Origin: Methylohalobius crimeensis 10Ki
Lineage (GTDB): Bacteria; Pseudomonadota; Gammaproteobacteria; Methylococcales; Methylothermaceae
Reading direction: 5' to 3'
NCBI RefSeq assembly: GCF_000421465.1
Contig: NZ_ATXB01000001.1
Location: 2,449,001-2,513,000 of the forward strand
DNA: 64,000 bases
Within the stretch, counting starts at the first letter, position 1. Each line of letters begins with the position of its first letter. The position numbers and the translations under genes are program-made. The notes below the pieces were generated by a model. The model saw nothing but the letters and a program-made list of their open reading frames with translations. It was not told the origin of the DNA and did not search any database. This document shows positions 25,654-32,293 of the stretch, in pieces.

Positions 25654-26897
25654 CACCAGCCCCGCGTCTTCACCGCTTCCTCGATGCGTTTCAAGGCGTT
25701 GATCCAAGCGCCCAACCGCGTCGAGGCGACCCCGTACCTCGACGCGGTCGTCCGGGCTTCCCTGACCCCCCCTATCAGGCGTTCCCAGCGCAAGCGATTA
25801 ATCACGTCGATCTCCCAATAATTGTCGTAGAGCCCCTGACTGCGCTCCATCTGGCATAGATGCACACTGCCGGCATTGGCCAGGACATCGGGAACCACGG
25901 CAATGCCTTTTTCCACCAGAATTTTATCCGCCTCCACGGTGGTCGGGGCATTGGCCGCTTCCACCAGCAAACGCGTCCGCAGCCGCCCCGCATTCTCTTC
26001 GGTAATCACTCCCTGGACTGCGGCAGGCACCAGCACCTCGCATTCCAATTGCAGCAATTCCGCATTGCCGAGCGGCGTACTGCCGGGGAACTCCACCACG
26101 CTTCCCGTTTGCTGCTTGTGATGTAGCAAAGCCGCCACATCGACCCCCTCCTTGACGTATATCCCACCTCGGATGTCGCTGACAGCCACGACGCGACAAC
26201 CGGCATTCTGGAACTGAGCAGCCGCCACCGACCCCACCTGCCCGAATCCTTGGATGGCCACTCGGGCATTGGGGATTTCCAGACCGATTTCATGGGCCGC
26301 CTCCTCGAATACTTCGAACACACCGCGGCCGGTGGCTTCGTAGCCGCCCAGCGTCCCCCCCAGAATGGGCGGTTTGTCGTTAACCGCGGGAGGATCGTGG
26401 TAGCCGCTGACGGATTCGTATTCATCGAGCATCCAGGACATGCTCTGAAGATCGGTGCCGATATCCGCCCCGGGCACATCGTAATTGGGCCCCTTGGGTC
26501 TCAAATTGCGCATATACCCTCGACAGAGGGCTTCCATCTCCCGGGGGCTTAACTGGTGCGGATCCGCCTCGATCCCGCCCTTACCTCCGCCGGCGGGAAT
26601 ATGGCCGGCGGCGTGTTTAATAGACATGATCAAGGCCAGCGACTTCACCTCGTCGAGATCCAAGTCGGGCGAGATGCGGACACCGTCTCGACAAGGTCCC
26701 AGGGCATCATTGTAGCGAACGCGATGGGCATCGAAGACGCGGAAGCTGCCGTCGTCCATTTTCAAGGGAATCCGAAAGGAAGTGACCCGCATCGGCGCAG
26801 CAAGCAATTGCATTACGTCGGGATCAACCTTTCCGACTTCGCCTGCCGCCCTGAGCATACGAATGCTTTGGTCGAGGAAGTGATACATGTGGCTCAT
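25650..26897 (-). CDS. Glu/Leu/Phe/Val dehydrogenase family protein
   Basis: A 415-residue amino acid dehydrogenase. The N-terminal domain has IPAGGGKGGIEADPHQLSP with the catalytic Lys and YDVPGADIGTDLQSMSWMLDEY with the catalytic Asp; the NAD domain has VAIQGFGQVGSVAAAQF. Unusual points: the usual GGS-GR loop before ATGRGV reads GGTLGG, and the usual VSYFEW-type segment after ANAG reads VHLCQMERSQ. These changes suggest an altered substrate. Convergent with the U32-like gene. Confidence 0.85.
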   Translation of the reverse strand: MSHMYHFLDQSIRMLRAAGEVGKVDPDVMQLLAAPMRVTSFRIPLKMDDGSFRVFDAHRVRYNDALGPCRDGVRISPDLDLDEVKSLALIMSIKHAAGHIPAGGGKGGIEADPHQLSPREMEALCRGYMRNLRPKGPNYDVPGADIGTDLQSMSWMLDEYESVSGYHDPPAVNDKPPILGGTLGGYEATGRGVFEVFEEAAHEIGLEIPNARVAIQGFGQVGSVAAAQFQNAGCRVVAVSDIRGGIYVKEGVDVAALLHHKQQTGSVVEFPGSTPLGNAELLQLECEVLVPAAVQGVITEENAGRLRTRLLVEAANAPTTVEADKILVEKGIAVVPDVLANAGSVHLCQMERSQGLYDNYWEIDVINRLRWERLIGGVREARTTASRYGVASTRLGAWINALKRIEEAVKTRGWC

Positions 26898-27122
26898 CCA
26901 TCAATCTTATTTTGAAACGCCTCCATTGAATCACAGTTGACCTTAAAAGGAGTAAAAGCTAGAAAGATCAGGTCATTTATTCGGTCGGCGTCGCCTCCTA
27001 CCGGACTACTCGTTCAAGTTGAATTGAGGCCCAAACGTTATCTTCAGGGGAAAAATCATGGATCGATCCACGTCCGCAATCAACGTGACCAAATCGTGAC
27101 GGAAACGAAGACCTTGCTATAC
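26898..27122. other. intergenic region left of the IS630 element
   Basis: 225 bases between the GDH-like start and the insertion sequence. A 13-codon ATG frame (27058-27099) follows AGGGG at seven bases, but nothing else supports it as a gene. No hairpin terminator or tRNA seen. Confidence 0.5.
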
Positions 27123-28344
27123 TAGTAGACCTTCAATTTAATATTGCCTAATGTTAATGTGCTTTCTCAATGTTATCCAGCAACATGCTGAGAAGGCGTA
27201 TGAAGAAGAAATACATTGTCCGCCTGACGGCGGAGGAGCGCCAGAGCTTGGAAGCTTTGGTGCGCAAAGGCAAAACGGCAGCCTATCGACGCACCCACGC
27301 GCAAATACTGCTGTGGGCCGATGAGGGCGATCAAGGCCCGGGCCTGCTGGACAGCGAAGTGGCTGAGACTGTCGGGGTCAACGCACGCACGGTGTCGCGG
27401 TTGCGTCAACGCTGTGTAGAGGAAGGCCTCGATGCGGCCTTGGAGCGCAAGCGGCGTATGCGGGAAAAGCGGCGCGTCCTCGACGGTGATGGCGAGGCGC
27501 AGTTGGTGGCGCTGATGTGCAGTGAGCCGCCACCGGGGCAATCGCGCTGGACGTTGCATCTGTTGAGCGATCGACTGGTTGAGTTGGGTGTTGTGGAGTC
27601 GATTTCGCACGAATCGGTAAGACGCGTTTTAAAAAAACGCCTTTAAACCGTGGCGGAAAGCGATGTGGTGTATTCCGCCCAAACAGAATGCCGCGTTTGT
27701 GTGCGCGATGGAGCGCGTCCTGGAGGTTTACAAGCGCCCCTTCGATCCGGACTATCCGGTGGTGTGCATGGACGAAACCAGCGTGCAATGTGTGAGGGAA
27801 GTGCGACCTCGCGTGCCGGGCAAGCCCGGGCAAATCGAGCGCTACGATGTGGAGTACGAGCGCAACGGTGTCGCCCACCTGATTCAGTTTTATGCCCCGT
27901 TTAGGGGGTGGAGACGGATAGAGGTCGCAGACAATCATGCGGCGCCGCAATGGGCAGAGGGGGTTCGGGCGTTGGTGGAGAAAGACTTTCCGGATGCCCG
28001 GCGTATTACCCTGGTCATGGATAACTTAAGCACACATACGGGAGCTTCTTTGTATAAAGCATTTGAGCCACAGGTCGCACGCGCTCTGCTGGATAAACTG
28101 GAATTTGTGTATACACCAAAGCATGGCAGTTGGTTGAATATGGCGGAATGCGAATTCAGCGTGTTGTCGCGACAATGTCTTGATCGGCGGCTACCGGATA
28201 GGGAAACCGTGCGCAGAGAGGTCGAAGCCTGGGCGGCGGCACGCAACCAAGCTGCGGTGACCGTCGATTGGCGGTTTACGACTGAGGATGCCCGGATAAA
28301 GCTGAAACAGCTCTACCCGACAATATAAAATTGAAAGAGCACTA
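27123..28344 (+). mobile_element. IS630 family insertion sequence
   Basis: A 1218-bp element (27125-28342) inside a TA duplication (27123-27124 and 28343-28344); both junctions read CTAG. Terminal inverted repeats: left GTAGACCTTCAATTTAATAT, right (complement) GTGCTCTTTCAATTTTATAT; 18 of the first 24 bases agree. One transposase gene fills it. Size, target and transposase match IS630. Confidence 0.88.
27200..28328 (+). CDS. IS630 transposase, two frames joined at an A7 run
   Basis: Frame 1 (ATG 27200 after GAGAAGG, to 27646) carries the N-terminal helix-turn-helix domain (EVAETVGVNARTVSRLRQ). Frame 2 (from 27633 to 28328) carries the DDE catalytic part: CMDETSVQCV, VMDNLSTHTG and GSWLNMAECEFS. 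The switch lies in AAAAAAA at 27631-27637, where moving from VLKK to NAFKPWRKAMWCIPP restores the usual protein. It can be programmed frameshifting, known for IS630 relatives, or a disabling deletion. An ATG at 27170 offers a ten-codon longer start. Confidence 0.85.
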
Positions 28345-28379
28345 GGATATACGCCGATTTCGAGCGGAGCCCCCATCCG

Positions 28380-29213
28380 ATGCCTTCCCTGATTTTGGCT
28401 CTACTGGCTGCGGCCGGCGCCTACAGTATCTTGTTGGCCGCTATGTACTTCGGTCAATCCGCCCTGCTGTACCTGCCCAACCTCCCCTCGCGTACCCTCG
28501 CCGCCACGCCGGCGGCAATCGGCCTCGATTACGAGACCGTTCATTTTGAGACCGAGGACCGGGTTCGCCTCCACGGCTGGTTCATTCCGGCCAAGGAACC
28601 TCGCGGCGCCCTGCTCTTTTTCCATGGCAACGCGGGCAATATCTCCCACCGGCTGGATTCGGTGCGTATTTTCCACGATCTGGGTCTGTCGATCTTGATC
28701 TTCGATTATCGGGGTTACGGCCGAAGCGAAGGCCGGCCCAGCGAGAAGGGAACCCGGCTCGACGCCCGCGCGGCCTGGCGCCATCTCACCGAGGTGTACG
28801 GCATCGAGCCGCAGCGCGTTGTCCTGTTCGGCCGTTCCTTGGGGGCGGCGCTGGCGGCTTGGTTGGCCACCCAAGCCAAGCCCGGCGCATTGATCCTGGA
28901 ATCGGCCTTTACCTCGGTCCCGGAACTGGCGGCCGAACTCTACTGGTGGCTTCCGGCGCGCCGATTGGCCCGACTCAACTACCCCACCCGCGATTACCTG
29001 AATGATGTCCATTGCCCGGTGCTGGTCATCCACAGCTCGGAGGACGAGATCATTCCCTACCGCCACGGCCAGGCACTCTATGCCGCCGCCCACCCGCCCA
29101 GGTCTTTCCTGAAGCTGCGGGGCGATCACAATACCGGCTTTCTGCTGAGCGGCGAGCGGTACGTGGGCGGTTTGGATCACTTTCTCCAACGCCATTTGCC
29201 CGCCGCTCAATAG
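28380..29213 (+). CDS. alpha/beta hydrolase, membrane-anchored (BEM46/ABHD13-like)
   Basis: A 277-residue hydrolase. Residues 1-25 form one membrane helix. The fold is marked by FFHGNAGNISHR (oxyanion side), IFDYRGYGRSEG, the nucleophile elbow FGRSLGAA, the acid in VIHSSEDEIIPY and the His in LRGDHNTG. Relatives are serine hydrolases, perhaps acting on lipids; the substrate is unknown. It lies 36 bases after the IS630 element and leads a plus-strand group with the GH57 and crcB genes. Confidence 0.88.
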   Translation: MPSLILALLAAAGAYSILLAAMYFGQSALLYLPNLPSRTLAATPAAIGLDYETVHFETEDRVRLHGWFIPAKEPRGALLFFHGNAGNISHRLDSVRIFHDLGLSILIFDYRGYGRSEGRPSEKGTRLDARAAWRHLTEVYGIEPQRVVLFGRSLGAALAAWLATQAKPGALILESAFTSVPELAAELYWWLPARRLARLNYPTRDYLNDVHCPVLVIHSSEDEIIPYRHGQALYAAAHPPRSFLKLRGDHNTGFLLSGERYVGGLDHFLQRHLPAAQ

Positions 29214-29329
29214 ATGGAAGGACATCGTTGCTTTGCCCCATGTATCTCGTTATCTTAAACGCGGTGTCCCTTAGCTCGGATAGGCAGGGGCCGACATTCA
29301 CCGTTTTTTTTAGAAGAAAGGGGGGATCG

Positions 29330-30532
29330 ATGCGGACGGGACGGATCTTCCACGCCTTAGGGCTTCACATGCACCAACCGCCGGGGAATCTCCGGCTGCT
29401 CATCGACAGCAATCCGTGGGAAACGGAGCAAATCATCCGCTGCTACGATCGCGTACCGCGTTACGCGCGCGAATACGCCGATGTGGGTCGGCTCCACGTG
29501 GGCTTTTCCGGGGTGCTGCTGGAGCAATTCCGCGACCCGGAGATGGTCGATCGCTATCGGCGGTTCGTGGATATTCCGGCGATGCTGGAAAATTACGCCG
29601 AGGCCGACAATATCGAACTCATCGGCATGGGCTATTACCATCCCATTTTCCCTCTCATCCCTCAGGAGGACTGGGAGGAGCAACTGCTTAGCGGACGTGA
29701 AATCATGCAGGAGATTTTCGGGCGCGCGCCCAAGGGCTTTTGGCCGCCGGAGATGGCTTTCTGCATGGAGATGATTCCGGCTTTGGTGAAGGCCGGTTAC
29801 GAATATGTGGTCGTGGACGGCGTTCACGTCCAGCCGCAAAATTCGGACAAGACCGTCGATGTTTTCCAGCCCTACCGGGCGAGCTTCGAGGGATCGGCTA
29901 TCACGGTGATTCCGCGCAACCGGGATATTTCCAACGCCCAGGAAAGCGGACTGGATCCCGGCTGGTTCTTCAACGAGGCGGCGCACAAAGTCGCCGAGTC
30001 GCCCCGTCCCGAGGCCGACCGCCTGGTGACCACCTGGTCCGACGGGGAAAACGGCGGCTGGTTCAGGCAGATGCACGAGGCGTCGGGATTTTTCGGCCAC
30101 TTTTTCGCGCCTTACATGGAGGCCGTTCGCGGCGGCGAGTCCCCCGTCCAGCCGACCGCCATCAGCGAATATCTCGACGCCCATTCGCCTTCCGAGGAAG
30201 CCTTCGTGCGGACCGGCGCCTGGAACGTGGGTTCCACCTCCGGCTTCGATCTGTCCCAATGGGCGGGGTCGGACTCCCAGAAGCAGGCGGTGGAGAGGGT
30301 ACGCGCCATCAGCGCCCGCTATTGGGGGCTCAAAAACCGGGAATCCAAACTTTCGGCCCGGGGGAAGCAGTCCCTGGCCAAGGCGCGGGATCTGATTTTG
30401 GAGGGCGAGACGAGTTGCTTTTTGTTCTGGGGCGACGCCTGGGTGCCCGAGCTTTACAAGCGAACAACGCCCGCGGAACGGTATCTCGCCGAGGCGGAAA
30501 ACGAGTCCACGGAACCTTGTTCAGACAATTAG
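29330..30532 (+). CDS. glycoside hydrolase family 57 protein
   Basis: A 400-residue GH57 enzyme. GLHMHQPPGN at the N-terminus, VGFSGVLLEQF, GMGYYHPIFPLIP, GFWPPEMAFCMEM (around the family nucleophile region) and LVTTWSDGENGGWF (around the second acid) are visible. GH57 members are alpha-amylases, amylopullulanases, branching enzymes and glucanotransferases; which one this is cannot be told. ATG 29330 follows a strong GAAAGGGGGG; the frame continues upstream to 29012 only as a shadow of the hydrolase. It is 12 bases from crcB. Confidence 0.9.
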   Translation: MRTGRIFHALGLHMHQPPGNLRLLIDSNPWETEQIIRCYDRVPRYAREYADVGRLHVGFSGVLLEQFRDPEMVDRYRRFVDIPAMLENYAEADNIELIGMGYYHPIFPLIPQEDWEEQLLSGREIMQEIFGRAPKGFWPPEMAFCMEMIPALVKAGYEYVVVDGVHVQPQNSDKTVDVFQPYRASFEGSAITVIPRNRDISNAQESGLDPGWFFNEAAHKVAESPRPEADRLVTTWSDGENGGWFRQMHEASGFFGHFFAPYMEAVRGGESPVQPTAISEYLDAHSPSEEAFVRTGAWNVGSTSGFDLSQWAGSDSQKQAVERVRAISARYWGLKNRESKLSARGKQSLAKARDLILEGETSCFLFWGDAWVPELYKRTTPAERYLAEAENESTEPCSDN

Positions 30533-30544
30533 GATTCGACGAAC

Positions 30545-31258
30545 ATGCTCGCCAACCTTCTTGCCGTCGCCTTCGGCGGTGCCACAGGCGCCCTGCTGCG
30601 CTTTTCGATTTCCGGTGCCGTTTATCGCTGGCTGGGACGGGGATTTCCCCACGGCACCCTCGCCGCCAATCTAATCGGTTCGTTCCTGTTGGGGCTTTTG
30701 GCGGACCCCTTGCTGCAATTGCCGCCGTCGAGCTTTCCCTGGCGAGCGGCGGCGGCCACCGGGTTTCTGGGGGCGTTCACCACTTTTTCCACCTTCGCAC
30801 TGGAAACCGTTTATCTGATCGAGCAAGGGCGCATGCTGCGCGCGTTCGGCAATCTTTTGATCAGCATCGGGTTGGGACTTGCCGCCGCCTGGACCGGCTT
30901 TCTATGCGGGCGGGCGCTGTTGGTTGGAAACGGCCTCATTTCCTTGCCCGGGGTCGACTGGCCCTTGCCCTGGCTGCTGGGGCTTTTGGCCAACGGCTTG
31001 GTCGCTTTTATAGTGGGGTTGGCGATGGAGGCCGCCTTCGAACGGTGGCGTCCGGGTCCGGCTTATCGAACCAGTTGGAGCATTCTGTCAATCGGCGGTT
31101 TCGCCACTGTTTCCAGCTTGCATCTCCTGCAGGAACTCCTCCGCCAGGAAAATGCCTTCCACCAGATTCTGCCGTGGCTGGTGGGTGTCTTCGCGCTGAA
31201 TCTACTGATCTGTGCCGGCGGGGTGTGGGGAGGGTTCGGCACCGCCCGGCACTTGTGA
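30545..31258 (+). CDS. crcB: double-domain CrcB/Fluc fluoride channel (FEX-like fusion), 1
   Basis: A 237-residue protein, nearly twice the usual CrcB length of about 125. Residues 1-125 are a normal four-helix CrcB: GGATGALLRF (Arg19), GTLAANLIGSFLLG (Asn42) and GAFTTFSTFALE (Phe81 and Phe84). Residues 139-230 hold three helices like CrcB helices 2-4: LLGLLANGLVAF keeps Asn150, but the Phe-box equivalent GGFATVSSL has Val189 and Leu192. The first helix of the second half is absent, so the second half should insert upside down relative to the first. Fluoride export is known for CrcB; the single-chain arrangement is inferred. Confidence 0.88.
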   Translation: MLANLLAVAFGGATGALLRFSISGAVYRWLGRGFPHGTLAANLIGSFLLGLLADPLLQLPPSSFPWRAAAATGFLGAFTTFSTFALETVYLIEQGRMLRAFGNLLISIGLGLAAAWTGFLCGRALLVGNGLISLPGVDWPLPWLLGLLANGLVAFIVGLAMEAAFERWRPGPAYRTSWSILSIGGFATVSSLHLLQELLRQENAFHQILPWLVGVFALNLLICAGGVWGGFGTARHL

Positions 31259-31564
31259 CGGAGGCTTGATAGCCGGCCAAACTAAAATATCCTCCAATCC
31301 GAGACGGCTTTGCAGCTTGCCGATCGCTGCTTCGACCCGTTTCTCTTCGCCGAAAAACTCCACCATCAGCGGCAACCGCAAGGACAAGGTCAACAGGGAC
31401 GAGGTGTGCACTTCCCGCCCGCCCGCGGTTCCGGCGACGGCCCGAAAAGCGTGTACGTTGGCGATTCCCTCCTCCTCGTGGATAATTTGGAGGAGCTCGT
31501 CCAGATGATCGTGCCCCTCCAGTACATAAACGCGCGCCACCCAAACTTGTTGGCCTTTCACCAT
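31202..31564 (-). CDS. DUF190 family protein
   Basis: A 120-residue soluble protein of the DUF190 family, small alpha/beta proteins related to PII-like folds (VARVYVLEGHDHLDELLQII, HAFRAVAGTAG, LPLMVEFFGEEKRVEAAIGKL). DUF190 genes often neighbour crcB. It starts seven bases inside the second crcB and its 3' end overlaps crcB 1 tail to tail by 57 bases. A regulatory role for the channels is plausible but unproven. Confidence 0.85.
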   Translation of the reverse strand: MVKGQQVWVARVYVLEGHDHLDELLQIIHEEEGIANVHAFRAVAGTAGGREVHTSSLLTLSLRLPLMVEFFGEEKRVEAAIGKLQSRLGLEDILVWPAIKPPSQVPGGAEPSPHPAGTDQ

Positions 31565-32265
31565 AGCTCACCTCCCCAGAATCCAAGCCAAATACCCGCA
31601 AGACAGACCATCGCATTACCGAGCAGCAACCCCACCATCCAGCGGCCGTGATGTTTTAGTTCTAACGCCTCTTCGTGCAGAAATAAAGCCAGATAAAGGC
31701 TGGAAAAAGTCACGAAACCGCCCACCAAAAGTACAGTCAACACCGCTCTGAGCCGATCGGACACGGGCGACCATTCCACCAGAAACGTCAAAAAGAAACC
31801 GATCAGGACCGCGATGAGAAAGTTAATCAATAGCCAGCCATAAGGCACCGGCCACCTCGACCAATAAATAATGCCCCGGGAAGGATAAAACAAGCTGCGC
31901 CCGCTGAGCAGCCCCAGAAACGCCACTCCCGTGCAGAGACCCGCGCTGAGACCGATATTCCCCAGGGCCGCGGGCCATGCGCCTTGTTGGAGAAGGGCGA
32001 GGGTTTCCACCGAAAAGGTGGAAAAAGTGGTCAGAGAACCGAACAGCCCCACCAGTACACCGGCCCGGAATTCCGTCGCCACCGCGACCCGTTCCAACAG
32101 CAGCGCCTCGCTCATCAAGCCGATGAGATAAGAACCCAGGACATTGACGACGAGGGTGCCGTAGGGGAAGCCGGGGCCCAGCCAAGCGGATACGCCACTG
32201 GAAATAAAAAAACGCAGCAACGCACCCACCGCCCCGCCGAAGGCAATGGCGAAAATCTGAATCAT
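31558..32265 (-). CDS. crcB: double-domain CrcB/Fluc fluoride channel (FEX-like fusion), 2
   Basis: A 235-residue protein with the same two-part plan as the other crcB. First half: GGAVGALLRF (Arg18), GTLVVNVLGSYLIG (Asn41), GSLTTFSTFSVE (Phe81, Phe84). Second half, three helices: WLLINFLIAVLIGF (Asn148), VGGFVTFSSLYLA (Phe187 kept, Leu190 instead of Phe) and VGLLLGNAMVCLAGIWLGF. ATG 32265 is used; the frame extends to a TTG at 32286. It follows the P-type ATPase by 28 bases and overlaps DUF190, so ATPase-crcB-DUF190 look like one operon. No fluoride riboswitch was recognised upstream. Confidence 0.88.
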   Translation of the reverse strand: MIQIFAIAFGGAVGALLRFFISSGVSAWLGPGFPYGTLVVNVLGSYLIGLMSEALLLERVAVATEFRAGVLVGLFGSLTTFSTFSVETLALLQQGAWPAALGNIGLSAGLCTGVAFLGLLSGRSLFYPSRGIIYWSRWPVPYGWLLINFLIAVLIGFFLTFLVEWSPVSDRLRAVLTVLLVGGFVTFSSLYLALFLHEEALELKHHGRWMVGLLLGNAMVCLAGIWLGFWGGELW

Positions 32266-32293
32266 CGGCCGGACCCCGAGCGGCAATCCGCCG

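Noticed and set aside
27058-27099. 13-codon frame with a ribosome-binding-like AGGGG
   Set aside because: Too short and without any conservation evidence; probably chance.
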